From NCBI RefSeq assembly GCF_000006405.1, contig NW_003213889.1, forward strand, positions 652,239 through 716,238: 64,000 nucleotides of DNA, read 5' to 3'. A program made the translations under genes and the position numbers. Positions 33,866 through 45,445 of this stretch are shown here, in pieces. The notes beneath the pieces are model-generated. The model had not been told where the DNA came from. It worked only from the letters and a program-made list of their open reading frames with translations, and did no database searches. This DNA is from Perkinsus marinus ATCC 50983 (lineage: Eukaryota; Perkinsozoa; Perkinsida; Perkinsidae). Numbering within the stretch: position 1 is the first letter of the stretch; each line of letters starts with the position of its first letter.

Positions 33866-34937
33866 ATAAGCTGTGTAACGCAGCTCGATTGTAGCCGATT
33901 TTCATCTCAATTCTACAAATTTCATATTTTGTTGCGTTGTTTATCAGTGATGTGGCGAGGTTTCTAAACGCAAGCGAACATATTGTGTATGAGCATGATC
34001 ATCAAAGTGTTTGTGTCCTACTATCAAGAATTCCTGAAGTTAGTGCTGTCCGCGACTCTGTTGTTGCTTATCTGGGAATAGTTGCTCGTACTTAACTTTG
34101 AAAAGTCTTTGTCGGTCAGCAACTCCCTAAATGAAACACATTTTCATTACTTTATGAACTTCTGGAGGGGTTCATTCCTCCATCATAAAAGCCTTACAGG
34201 CTCAGAAACTCAGAAAGGTGAAACGAACATACTCGTTACTTTATAGATCTTAGATGGGGTTAGTTCCCGTCTCACTAATTCTCTCCAGGTGGGTTTTTAT
34301 GTCACCCCAAGATTTGCCTTGGTAAAACCATTTCCACCGTTGCGCGATATGAGATTACCAGAAGTTTGTCATGCGTGTCTCAGCGCAACACAATCTTTGT
34401 CTCTTCGCTTACTAAAGTGGTTAATGCTACAACTGTACTTTTTCCACGTAGGGTGCCTCACACTAGATTCACTAACCATTCACAAGGCACTGATGCGCAA
34501 ACTTGCGACAGGGCTCGTAAATCCAAGGCTCGAGTCATCCTGGATGACTCATCCACGAAGTATTCAATCTCTGATTACTACTACCATACCCCGCAAAGTC
34601 GGTGGATTTCTTCACCCAAATTTTGCTCAATCGTGAAGTTCCCCCGGGAATTATCTGAAGCTCGTTGATATATGTTCTGCCGCTCGACTCGGGAATGCGG
34701 CGTTAACAATACACAATTTTTCACCGAGTTTTGCAGTCTGAGCATCTAGTGAAGTATTTGGATTTTAGCTGCAGATAGCTATTTCTGCTAGTGAGATCTC
34801 CGCATGACAATTTAGATGTTTGTGTGTTCCCCTCGGTTAATCTTCAGTTTTTAGCGATGTTCGAGTGTCAGCTATATAACGAATATTAGTCTATGTCACA
34901 TAGCGTCTCGGAGTTCTTGACAATTTCTTACTCCACA
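33866..34937. other. Intergenic between GST-A and GST-B, copy 2
   Basis: Shorter than in copy 1 by the ~350-bp absence. Contains a perfect 9-bp-arm hairpin (34532-34550) that copy 1 lacks. No gene. Confidence 0.55.
34532..34550. repeat. Perfect hairpin private to copy 2
   Basis: gagtcatcc-t-ggatgactc, then atccacg. Copy 1 at 18788-18799 reads gagttatccacg. The extra DNA is an inverted copy of its neighbour plus a restart. Confidence 0.85.
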
Positions 34938-35988
34938 ATGTCCAGTAATCTGCTCAAACTTCATTATTTCGACTTGGCTGCTAGGGCGGAACCAGTTCGT
35001 CTGTCATTTGCAATCCAAGGTAGCCTCTAACTCTCGCAGCTTAGCATACCTTCATGTGGCGTTACAGGGATCCCCTTCATTGATCACCGTATCTCGATGG
35101 AAGACTGGAAGAAGAGCCTAAAGCCGACTCATGTGTTCCCCCTCGACCAACTGCCCGTTCTGGAGTTTCCTGATGGCAAAATGGCGACTCAAAGTCATGC
35201 TATTCTGAGATATGTGGCTACGGTAAGGTGGATTGCATAGTTTACATCAGCTTTCTAATAATGCATTCGTTAGTCTGTTTATTTGTTTTAGCTGCGCCCA
35301 TCATATGGTCTCTACCCCACTGACCCTATCCAGAGACTAGGCATAGATCAGCTGTTGGATACCTTTGCCGATATCAGAGAGAAGACAAGAGTTGTCAAGG
35401 TCATGTCTGACGGCCCTGCCAAGGAAGCTGCGAAATCGGTAGGCTTGTGCTTGCTAGTACCCTCGTGACGTGCTGGTTCAATTGTGATGAGTATGCAGTG
35501 TAATATGTATGTTCAGAGCAGATCAGTTTTCGAATTTCAGGAGTTGTCACGCAGTACCTATCCGTTCTACTTCGACAGAGTTGAGCGTATGATCGGGGAC
35601 GACCAGTATTCGGTTGGAGATCACCTGACAATCTCTGATCTGGTAAGGGAAGTCTCGGCCGAGATTCTCCAGGGAGTTCGATTCAATTTCGTTTTTCCTG
35701 AGAGTTGAATTTCGCGGCGTTTGATCCTCGTGATGTTTCGGGTGATTGTCTGCAAAGTTGTTTCGCCACGTTGCACTTGTTATTTGCTGATTTGTTCAGG
35801 AGATTGATTCAATATTATACTTCATATTCAACATTGCAAATCTGGACGCTCAACCATCCATTATGAAGCCCTATGAGAAGCTACAAAGGACTCAGGCTTT
35901 GGTAGCGGCCAACCCTGCTGTGAAACTGTGGCGCGAAAATCGCGAAGTGAAGCCCCTTCCTACTGTTGCTGAGAGTTTTGCTCATTAG
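34938..35988 (+). CDS. Glutathione S-transferase GST-B, copy 2
   Basis: Exons 34938-35019, 35068-35222, 35292-35438, 35541-35642, 35800-35988; 224 residues. Changes from copy 1 lie in exon 4 (DDQYS for DNKYS) and exon 5 (NLDAQPSIMKP for NLGAQPSILKP); active-site residues are the same. Intron 4 is shorter because it lacks the copy-1 hairpin. Confidence 0.9.
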
Positions 35989-36868
35989 ATATTCTTTGAA
36001 AGCATCGCTTGATATTTTGGTTTGTAGATGGTTTTTTATCTCAACTTCTACAACCATTGTCGCATCGTTGTTGTGTTGTTTATTGTTGTGATGTGAAGGA
36101 ACTGATTCGAAAACAGCACACTAGGGAAAAGTCGCACGATCTACCGCAGACAATCTGTTCAATTTGACTGTTAGGTCACGTGTAGAGCAGTTAAATTGAG
36201 CCACAGTTTGCTTCTGTGTGATCGTCAAGTCTCAATCTCATCTTACGAACCGTGTATGGTGTGCAAGTCGTGTATACTGGGAGACTTCGAACCATCGGAT
36301 GCCCAATTTGTCCGTTGATAATAACCTGACAATATTGGTGGTATTATTGTTAACGATGATGGAAGGAAACGTTGGCATGAATTCCCTTGCTGGAATGAAA
36401 GTTCATAAGGCAACATCTGAACAGAGTTAGTTCGCGTAAACCAGATGACAGGATGCTATCGAGTCTACGCAATCTCCGAACCTAGCTGATTCAATTCAAC
36501 CAACTCAACTATAACTCAATAACTACGCACTGTCCCGTGACCGTTGTATGTGAATCTCCCCAGGCTCGTATCTAATGCATCCTCGTTCTCGCCATCTTAC
36601 TCAACTCACTATTCGAACCATGCTTGCCTCAGCGTATTCGTGTTAACATCAAATCAATGCAGCTGCGAGAAAAGTTATCTAAGTTTGTGAAGCAGATACT
36701 ATGTCTCAATTTTAGCTGAAACAAGCTATGTGTGCTAGTGAAGATACGTTTTAATACCGCAATACGTTCACTACTCATTAATCGGATTATTGTCAGTTTA
36801 GTACAATAGATATATATGAGTGCAATTCGTATGGTGCCTTAGAATTTAGTAGAATATCATTCTTCATA
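35989..36868. other. Intergenic between GST-B and GST-C, copy 2
   Basis: Equivalent of 20251-21132; no gene supported. Confidence 0.5.
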
Positions 36869-37855
36869 ATGTCCAACAGTCTTCTAAAGCTTTATTACTT
36901 CGATGTGCCTGCTAGAGCAGAACCTATCCGTTTGACATTCGCAGTTCAAGGTTAGCTTCAGTTCCTCTACACTCTATTTTTATGAGAGTTCTTAGGTATT
37001 CCGTTCGAAGATATTCGTGAAACGAAGGAAGATTGGGCGAAGACTTTGAAGCCTAATCACGTGTTCCCCCTCGACCAACTACCCGTTTTGGAATTCCCTG
37101 ATGGCAAAATGGCGACTCAGAGTTATGCCATTTTAAGATATGTGGCAACGGTAGGCAGAAATGGATCTCTCCGATGCATCTCAAATCGTGATTGTTTCAG
37201 CTGCGTCCATCGTATGGTTTGTACCCTACTGATCCTATGGAGAGATTACGCATAGATGAGTTGTTGGAAACCTTCGCTGATATGAGGGAGAAGACAAGAC
37301 TTGTCAAGATCATGCCTGATGGCCCCGCTAGGGATGCAGCGATTTCAGTAAGGTGTATTTTTTTATCTGATTTCATCGGTGAGAGTTGATAGTGGTATAC
37401 TCAGTGAATTCCAGAATTGATTGCTTTTTACTTCTCAGGAGTTGGCAAATACCACTTACCCGTTCTACTTTGAAAGAGTAGAGCGCATGATCGGAGATAA
37501 TAAGTACTCAGCTGGAGACCATCTCACGATTGCCGACCTGGTAAGAATCGGCTCCTGGATAGGCTCATTCTTTGTGGCTATCACATATCAGTTGCTTGTT
37601 CAGTCTGTTGTGATTTAATGTGTTTTCGTATCGTTACGTGGTAGTTTATACTCGTTATTCTCTCAGATGCTCTTCGTGATACTAGATTTCATATTCAACC
37701 TCGCACATCTGGGCACTCCTCTATCCATTTTGAAGCCCTATGAGAAGCTCCAAAGGATCCAGGCGTTGGTAGCAGCCAACCCTGCTGTGAAGCTGTGGCG
37801 CGAAAATCGCGAAGTGAAGTCTCTCCCAGCTGTTGCTGAGAGTGTGGCTCTCTAA
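36869..37855 (+). CDS. Glutathione S-transferase GST-C, copy 2
   Basis: Exons 36869-36950, 36996-37150, 37201-37347, 37439-37540, 37667-37855; 224 residues. Nearly identical to the copy-1 product (MSNSLL for MSNTLL, SILKP for SILNP). Exon 4 is the same as in GST-A of both copies. Confidence 0.9.
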
Positions 37856-38568
37856 ATGGTCAGTCTTCACACACCACTTGATAGTTAATCTTCTGACTAG
37901 TTAATTTTCATCTCTTCAAATTACACTCGTGTTGTTGTGTTGTTCATTTTGCAGAAGTTGGTGGGTTCCCATTCAAAGTGCAGCGTGTATGCTCGTAAAA
38001 TGACTAATATCAAAGCACTTATCGTGAGAGATTCTAAGTAGTGCTTTACAGTCTATCTACGAGCACTGGCGCAAGTCTGAAATTGATGAACCATGTCGAG
38101 GTATGTTACACATCAGTACGGATCTAGTACTAGGTTCACTCACTTCGAATCGTACATGTGACGTAACTCCTCTGGAATGACGATATTCGGGATAACTTGA
38201 TGAATTGTTCGAATCTTCGAGGGAAGAATCAAGAATTGACTCGAAACAATCTTGATCTATCTTGACCTAAGCAAGACGATAAGACCTTGCGTAGAGAACG
38301 CTGCGAATGACCCATACCCTCAGTGCCATAGTCGGCTATTCACCTCGCGTGGTGAAATCTTCACTCACCCTCTATATTCATAGTGAGTGAGACGTTACGC
38401 AACTTTGAAACGCTCTGTGCAAATCACGAACGATGCACACATCTAATTCTGTATGCGCATCGGTCATGATATACACTTATCGAGATTATACTGTTGAATG
38501 GAGGCTTGATGAAGACCTAGTGTGATGGAGTAGCTTTTTCCAAGTAGTCTCTGCTTGTCTGTTCCTCC
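37856..38568. other. Intergenic between GST-C and GST-D, copy 2
   Basis: Equivalent of 22119-22829; no gene supported. Confidence 0.5.
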
Positions 38569-39526
38569 ATGGCTGAGTACACCCTTCATTACTTCGATGT
38601 CCCTGGCGCCGCCGAACCTATCAGGTTGGCGTTTGCCGTCTCGGGTAAGTATCTCGCTGAGTGGCTTGATATTCGTTATACTCCTGATTCTATAGCGTTT
38701 CAGGGATATGTTGATTCGATCCGATCATATTTGTTCCTCGTAGCCTACGAGTCGTAGGTATTCCCTTCAAGGATCGTCGAATCCCTTTCGCGGAGTTCCC
38801 TGCTATCAAGTCCGAGTTCCCACTTGGTCAAGTTCCCGTCTTGGAACTCAAGGATGGAACCATGATAACTCAGGGATACGCCATCCTTCGCTATGTGGGA
38901 TCTGTAAGTCTGCGCGATTCTTGCCCTCCTGTTGAGCCGACGAGTCTTCGTGCAGTTGAACCCTTCTGCCGGCCTCTACCCTCAATCTGACTTGATGAAG
39001 CGTCTACGTATTGACGAGCTCATGGACATGGTCAAGGACACTCATGTGAAGTTAGCGGCTACTATGAAGATGGACGAGGAGATGAAGATGAAAACTCGCA
39101 AAGTCTGAGGGCGCGTGCATTGTACCGACTTCACAGCTGTAGCGTTTCGCAGGCTCTTGCTGAAGAGGAAATCCCTTTCGTATTCGGGAAGTTGGATGAG
39201 ATGATTGGTGACAAGAAGTTCGCTACAGGTGGTGAAATGACAATTGCTGATCTGGTAAGCCCGATACCTATTCCATTTTTTGCGGAAATGGACTTTCCAA
39301 GCCGTTCACGCCGTGTGGTCTGTACTGCATATGCTGTTGAGTATCTAGGGCTGTTATTCAGTTGCTCACCAACATGATGGAGGTCTTCACCAGTGGTTAC
39401 ATCGATGGTTTTCCGGCGACATTGTGCGATCCCTATACGAATCTACAGCGTGTCAAGTCTAACCTTTATGCTGATCCTAGGGTTGTGCAGTGGAAAGAAA
39501 AACGCGAAGTTGGTGCTAGTTCATAA
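38569..39526 (+). CDS. Divergent glutathione S-transferase GST-D, copy 2
   Basis: Exons 38569-38644, 38758-38903, 38956-39102, 39153-39254, 39362-39526; 211 residues. One change from copy 1 is evident (ATGGEM for ATGDEM). The Gln64-Gly65 substitution in the glutathione turn is kept, so it is a fixed trait and not an error. Confidence 0.85.
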
Positions 39527-39669
39527 TTTTCTGGCTTCAAGTAGTTATGCGTATCAGTAGTCTTGAGTAGCTTCATGATGACGTGGACTTGAAAAAGCTC
39601 ATATGTTGTGTTGCGGCTGAATAATTGAGATGACTCTGATATGAGGACGGGGTAAATCACGGGTTAATT

Positions 39670-39938
39670 TCACCCGTTCAATATAATACGCGTAGTTCTG
39701 TTGGTGTCGGTAGGTATATAACAATTCGTGACGCGGCTTACTCTTGAAAGAAGTATCCAGAGTCATTCAGGTCAAAAGCGTTGTGAATGGCCCTATTTAA
39801 TAAGCTTGCTTTCTCTATGGAGAAGTACCGTGCACCGGAATTAGGCGCAGATTCAGAAACCGAGCGAGAGATTCTCATGTAAGCTGTTACATAATTCCAT
39901 AAAAACAAAAACGGTTGCAATATACCAGTAGATGACAT
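39670..39938 (-). CDS. Possible small two-exon gene, copy 2
   Basis: Exons 39742-39938 and 39670-39697, the counterpart of 23925-24193, with a 44-nt intron. One residue differs (Ser to Leu). Unknown function, and it may be a chance frame. Confidence 0.3.
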
Positions 39939-40692
39939 GTCATACCGCCTGGTAGGAGAGAATTTGTACAGTCACATTGCCGTTGAGATACTACGTACGA
40001 TTCTTCACCATTAGCGTGCAGTAGACGAAATCATTTCAAGTGAGATTGTTACCGTTACAGCGCAACTGGCAGCAAACTGCCGCGAACATACATATATCTT
40101 CGCTAGAAAGTCTGCTGGTGAGTCCCTCGTTCCGAGACTCCATCCAATTGTGAACGCTGGTTAGCTGAGCTAACTTAGCTCAGCCACGGCTGAACTTTCA
40201 CACTGTCCGAGGCTTGCATCTGTACTCAGTGAGGCGCTAGGAGCGTGCTCCTTCTCCCAGCCTTTTTATCATATGAGTCATAGATAGGTCTGCGAGTGTT
40301 CAGATAGCGTATTTGCAACAGGCATGTTACCCTCTCTGCTGTTGATGGCCAATATTTATCTAATGCTCTATTCGTATTGGCTACCAGAATAACCAGTAAA
40401 TGGTTATAAATACTGATGTATCAGTTTTATTGATAATACTATTCATACCATCATTAGTTCGCATAATTTATCCATTACTAAAACAACGCAACTTGTGGTC
40501 ATAACAAAATAACGGTTATACATGAGTAGTGTAGGACGATTGTGCTGCTCAACTCAATCTAGCGAACCGGGAATAGGCAACAAGTGCTGCTATCACAGCT
40601 CGGCCTCGGGTGTGGTAGGCGAGAGTCGAGTAGCTTATCGTAGGCACTGATACAGTAGGAGATGTATGTATCTGGTTATGGCAATGACAGAG
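39939..40692. other. Intergenic with hairpin, copy 2
   Basis: Equivalent of 24194-24961 but without the 24370-24384 hairpin. No gene. Confidence 0.5.
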
Positions 40693-41363
40693 TTACTTTA
40701 GAGTTACATGTACAATAATCATAATATATACAACTTCATGATAGTAAACAACATAGTATATATCAGTAGTCAATAACAATAGCGATATATCAAAAGACGA
40801 TCCACCCGGACCTACCCGGAACGGCCACGAGCGTGCCTTTCCCTCGAGCACATTCCGATGGGCTCCTTTCCTCCTACCCCTAGCAAGATGGGCTGCTATA
40901 GCCCAGGTAGCAAAGGCGACTGACACCCCAGCTGCCACTGATACCCACAATAGTGTATTGCTCTTCTTGGTATCAGCATGCTCGTGACTGAACAATGTAC
41001 AAGGTGACGTGCAAGGACCTCAGGGGTGATACCTCCAATCAGATCCCGATCCCGACGAAGAAGCCAGGGACTCATCGTCTCCCACCACCGGAACAGCCGA
41101 GACTTGCCCACACTCTCCACACTGAATAGTAGGCTCCAATGCAAGCTGACGGCATCGGTGGCATATAGGGTGTCCACAGGTGGGCAGGGGGATCTGAGTG
41201 CTGCAATGAACCGTCGCACTGGTTGACAGCACTATACCGTTCTTCGGCCCGGTTGCTGGCACACAGAGCAGTTCAGAAGCTCTGAGGACGACTGGTTCTC
41301 GGGAATGGGAGTCGCTGTAGCCAACTCACTGACAATTGTGAGATCATCCGTGATATCCGACAT
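40693..41363 (-). CDS. RING-finger protein with C-terminal membrane anchor
   Basis: Three exons (41238-41363, 41033-41193, 40693-40987) with introns of 44 and 45 nt give 193 residues. The zinc finger reads CSVC, then 12 residues, then CGHPICHRC, then ten residues, then CGEC, a C3HC4 RING completed across intron 1. A serine-rich linker follows. Exon 3 begins SHEHADTKK and carries one transmembrane helix (LLWVSVAAGVSVAFATWAIA) followed by a basic stretch. A RING anchored by a single C-terminal helix suggests a membrane-bound ubiquitin E3 ligase with the finger in the cytosol (inference). An in-frame upstream methionine at 41450 would lengthen the N-terminus; I prefer 41363. Confidence 0.7.
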
Positions 41364-41627
41364 GATAGTAGCAAAAAAGGCTAGCCTCGGGAGAAAAATA
41401 GTAACAAGAAAACCGCGATGGGGTCCGGAAAATAACTTTACTGCGATCAAATGTGTATAACATATTAAACTTCACCGAATTCAACTACTACTAGGCAACG
41501 TAACATGTCATCGCTCGGCCAGAATGGGCATTCCTTGTATCGTCGAGATTACCAATTTAAGGTAGTCGTCTCCCACTGACCTCCCACCGTACATTAGCAC
41601 CTGCAATGGACGATACTACCAAGTCAA

Positions 41628-43361
41628 CTATGATAAGACTACTACCGTTGCTATCCACCATAAGGAATAGGGCAGCCAGTATATCTCACATCGGAGCTTA
41701 TCGGTTGAGTTCAGTGCTGAGTTCATAACAATAATGCTCACTGTAGCAACATCCCACATAAGCCAGAATCTTAGTTGTCTCAGCCAACTAGCCAGACCCC
41801 AACAGGAGCGACCAATAGGTATATGCATGGTGACTCCCGCACACACCCTCACTGCTAGAGAGGGAGCTGCACATACTGCTACCCACAATAGCGACCTGAA
41901 TCGTCATCAGCGAGATCCTTGATCCATCGTAGATCAGTAGGGCTCACTCTAGGGCTGGTAAGGCCCATACAAACACGCCTAGCACTGGCAATGCTATGGG
42001 ATGATTCTTATATAGGATAGTCATGGCACTCCAAAGGCTTATGTCTCTCTTATCGATATCTTTTCCATTGAGTGTGATGGCCAAAGCACAGAAGCTGAAG
42101 GACACCATCAAGGAGATGATTCATCTCATTAGAGTTGCTACTTAATGTGCGATGCGACAGCCCAGCTGACCAGTGCCATAGTGTTGATACCGAACGTAAG
42201 GCCACGACGCCACTCTGGCTTTATCTGGGTAGGATCATTCAAGGGTTATAGCCATACATGTACGCGGGAGGCCGAACTCATTTTGAATTTTTCACAAGGT
42301 GAGGAACACATTCTTCAATCAGTTTCCCATGTAGATGCCACCTCCTTGTTATCACACACAATGTAACGGTATTTCTCAAAGTTGGATGAATCCCTGCACA
42401 TTCAGGCTCACCCTCGAGTTATCCACTCGGTCTCGTGGAGATGCATGGACCAACATTGCCGCTGCGGTTGAGATTAGGCAGTAGCCGACGAAGCATGGGA
42501 AGCCCAGATGCAATTTGGTAGTAATCAAACCCTGAGCGGAGATATGCGAAAATAGATGAGTACTCACATCAGGCCCACGTCCACTGCTTCCGACAAGAAG
42601 CCCATCAGAAATGCCACTACGATCGCATCAGTAGTAGCCCACTTGGAGATGTACTGCACTATGTGTATTAATACTGGGCTCTCATAGTAAACCGACAGTC
42701 GCCATAATAACAGCTTTATGGCAGGTACCTACACCCCATACTCCAGCGAAGGGCCGCCCTCATGAGAGTTTCTCCTACCGCTAACGCGAAGAAGGCCAAG
42801 AGTACTGCAGGTACAATGTAGCCATCATTCCAGAGTAATGTGATGGTAGTAAGAGTCGATTTGGTGATGTCAGTACCGAAGAAACTGTAGCTATATAGGT
42901 TGATAGTGAGCCCTGGTATAAGGATGATATACGCTATGATCTGACAAAGGTGTGGTATGAACATTATTCTCAATCGAGTGAGTACGCCTCACAAAAAGGA
43001 TTATGCCAATCCAGTACTTCACTGAGTGGGTTCCTCCTCTTCCAGTGCCGAGTTGTGAATCACCAGGCTCCCAAATCATCGGTATTATATCGTCGTCGGG
43101 GGCCACAACAGGACCAGGGATGGACATCATCATCAACAACAGCTACGAACTCCCTCTCGAGGGCTAACATAACTCAACGAAAGGCACTGGAGTGTCCCCA
43201 CCACCGGGTGAGCCATTGGAGCCAGAAGGCTTGCGGACTGAGCTACGACCTTCGAGTTTAGAGACGTCCCTATGACGATGTGAAGGAAGTGTGGTATGAG
43301 AATTCTCACTAATGCTGGTAATAAGGCTGTCCCTATCATCCAAGCTGATCGAGATGCTCAT
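41628..43361 (-). CDS. PqiA-like polytopic membrane protein, two modules
   Basis: Multi-exon gene, reconstructed in part. After an acidic, serine-rich N-terminus (start taken at 43361) come exons joined by 52- and 51-nt introns. They read YWIGIILFIIAYIILIPGL, then LLWNDGYIVPAVLLAFFALA, then VPAIKLLLW, then YISKWATTDAIVVAFLMGFL. That is the helix order and motifs (glycine/proline-ended first helix, VPAxK, SKW-x-D) of bacterial paraquat-inducible protein A. A second set follows: LMVSFSFCALAITLNGKDI, the loop SLWSAMTILYKNHPIALPVL, and WLRQLRFWLMWDVATVSIIV. This gives two PqiA modules as in bacterial PqiA. PqiA/LetA proteins work in membrane lipid transport and homeostasis. Exons between 41900 and 42570 are not fully resolved, and frame continuity there is unproven. 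Confidence 0.65.
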
Positions 43362-43487
43362 GTCCTCAAGAATGAACTCAGCTTTCTGTGAGGCCGAGAC
43401 GAAGCCATCACTACTTGTATTAGGGTGTATGCTGCAGTCCAATAACTAAGACCATGCCAATTACCCTAGTATTACATTTTGGGCAAC

Positions 43488-43713
43488 ATCAGCAATTACC
43501 ACAACAGAGGTCGTATTTATCTCTACAACGCTACCATCCCCTGCCAGCTTGTTCGACAGTTCGATAAGCATCTCTGCTGCAGTGGGATGATGCATCACAG
43601 ACATCTCAACGAAGCGTGGTATGAGTTAATTAGTCTCACTTCCTTAAGAATGGTAGCACCATCGTTAGTAATGAGCACCTCCCCAGTGCCGTCATGGATC
43701 ATCTTATCCATGC
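43488..43713 (-). pseudogene. CCT-delta (TCP-1 family) chaperonin fragment
   Basis: Two adjoining exon-like pieces separated by a 35-nt GT-AG intron (43605-43639). The first (43640-43713) reads [20 protein letters not shown] then ILKE; the second (ending near 43488) reads HPTAAEMLIELSNK, AGDG and TTSVVVIA. These are the ATP-binding motifs of group II chaperonin subunits and fit CCT4 best. Only about 75 of more than 500 residues are present, extra bases interrupt the AGDG-TTS motif, and no other CCT exon is found on either side. It is a partial duplicate between the PqiA-like gene and a MITE. Confidence 0.7.
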
Positions 43714-43806
43714 CTGAAAGCACGCTGGGACTATGCCTTATTGACTTCCATTATCAATTCGATCTACTTACCGATTCTTATTATCAACGATTAAGCTTCT
43801 AATCAA

Positions 43807-43904
43807 TGGAGTTTCACCCGTTTAACGTGAAGTGGCGTAAAACTCTGTGAAAAACGCGGTATGCAGTAGTTGTGAAATATTTTCATATCGCGGGTGAAAC
43901 TCCA
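43807..43904. repeat. Family-A MITE, compact form
   Basis: 98 bp with perfect 14-bp terminal inverted repeats (TGGAGTTTCACCCG and its complement) and a middle that matches 11735-11845 and 55092-55214. It lies just beyond the CCT fragment. Confidence 0.8.
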
Positions 43905-44200
43905 ATGGTTATCGATGCTTACTAGTGCACTACGCGGAAATATGAATGAAGATTATTCAAAAACTATCTCTTCAAGACGTGCTCGGGTACTCTTTATTAT
44001 CATAGATTTATACCCCTAGTCCTAACAGCACCTGCTATCGCCTTAGCTGCTATTAACATTTCAAACCACGAACATCGCGGGTCTTAGAACTATCAAATCA
44101 AGTGTCTCCCTTATTGGAAGCAGTCTGTTGAGTTACACGAGCAGCTCTCTTGAAGGAAGTCATTATAAATGACTACAGCATCAGCTTGGTCAGTCTGAGA

Positions 44201-44732
44201 TAAGGGGCCTATTTCACAAGTGTCCTTAGATTAGGACGTCTTTACGACGTAATTACGTAATACGAGTAAATTTTCATCCTATACGTAAAGTTTACGTATA
44301 GGATGAAAATTACCCTAAAAATATAGCTTGTGAAAGCCGAACGTCCTAACAGCCTGTTTTTGAGGATAAAGGCATCCTAATATCCTAAATCCTAACGGTA
44401 AGGATCCTAAAGTTCTAACCTAAACTGAGGGGCCTATTTCACAAGCGTCCTTAGATTAGGACGTCTTTACGTATAGGATTTTAACCTTAGGACGTCCTTA
44501 CCTAACTAAGGCTATTTCACAGGATTTCCCTAACCTAACGTTAGGATCCTATACTTAAAGACGTCCTTACCTAACGTAAGGATGTGCTAACTGAGGATAT
44601 TAGGATTCCTAACGGCAATTAAACACAACGTAAAACATTATACAACTAGGAAAGGGAACATCGTGAACGTCATTTACCCTTAGTCTAATAGGTTTAAATC
44701 CTAACATTAGGACGCTTGTAAAATAGGCCTTA
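44201..44732. repeat. MITE with GGCCTATTTCACAAG termini and long hairpin
   Basis: Left end taaggggcctatttcacaag and right end cttgtaaaataggcctta are inverted copies. An internal restart of the left end (ggggcctatttcacaagcg) lies near 44430. The inside is built from permuted short words (cctaa, ttagga, acgtcctta), and 44269-44311 is a perfect 21-bp-arm hairpin with a single-base loop. No coding capacity. It looks like a foldback-type non-autonomous DNA element. Confidence 0.75.
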
Positions 44733-44982
44733 GGAATAAATTAGTTGAGGAGCCACAAGTAGTATCAAGATAGCAAGTGTAGCGTTAAGCTGCGGCCTAA
44801 GACATCGACGCAGCCAGGCCCGACTTGTGCCCTGTAGCGGTTACTATGTATTTCTCCTTCCCTTGTATTGGTATGTTCATGGTTTTAACTTACCTTTATG
44901 GAGCACATATTTATGTGTGCTAACTTGCTTCATTTTTTACAGTTCAACTTGTGTTTTTTTACGAACAACCTTTTCCACTACC

Positions 44983-45445
44983 ATGGCCAACCAACAGTCC
45001 CAACAACTTATTCAGCAGCTCTTGAAGGCCGAGCGGGAGGCTGACACTTACGTTAGCCGTGCCAGAGAGAACAGGTCAGCATTTCTCAACATTTTCCTCT
45101 CACATTTCTATTTCAGGACCAAGAAGCTGCGTGAAGCCAAGAGCGCCGCTCAGGACGAGGTCGCCTCTTTCCGTGCTAAGGAGGAGGAGAAATTCAACCG
45201 TGACTATGCTGTAAGGCTTCACCACACGACTAAGTCATTGTTTGAACCCTTGTTGTTGTCAGGCTCTTCAGAGCACTTCTGGTGGTGAGGATGAGGAGCT
45301 TGCCAAGCAGACTCAGGCCGATATTGACGCCATTCACGCTGCGTACACGAAGAACTCCAAGGTCGCCGTCAAGTACATGGTTGATCGTGTATTGGATGTC
45401 ACCCCTGAGCTCAGCAGAATACAGGTCGATGTCCTTTCCATGTAA
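44983..45445 (+). CDS. V-type proton ATPase subunit G
   Basis: Three exons (44983-45074, 45117-45210, 45263-45445) with 42- and 52-nt introns encode 122 residues. The start MANQQSQQLIQQLLKAERE, followed by a charged helix (REAKSAAQDEVASFRAKEE), is the hallmark of the V-ATPase G subunit (yeast Vma10). It forms the peripheral stalk of the proton pump with subunit E, and acts on the cytosolic face of acidic organelles. Length is typical (about 110-120 residues). The C-terminal part is family-variable. An upstream in-frame ATG (44827) leads into a hydrophobic non-conserved stretch and is unlikely to be used. Confidence 0.9.

Larger units (their letters stand above)
25746..41377. repeat. Long duplicated block, copy 2
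   Basis: Second copy of the 8700-25645 block, 15.6 kb, starting at the gap and continuing into unique DNA at about 41378. Gene order and strands are the same. Compared with copy 1 it has a short 24-bp array, an expanded 12-bp/3-bp array at 28391-28613, and lacks two segments of ~240 and ~350 bp. Confidence 0.95.
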
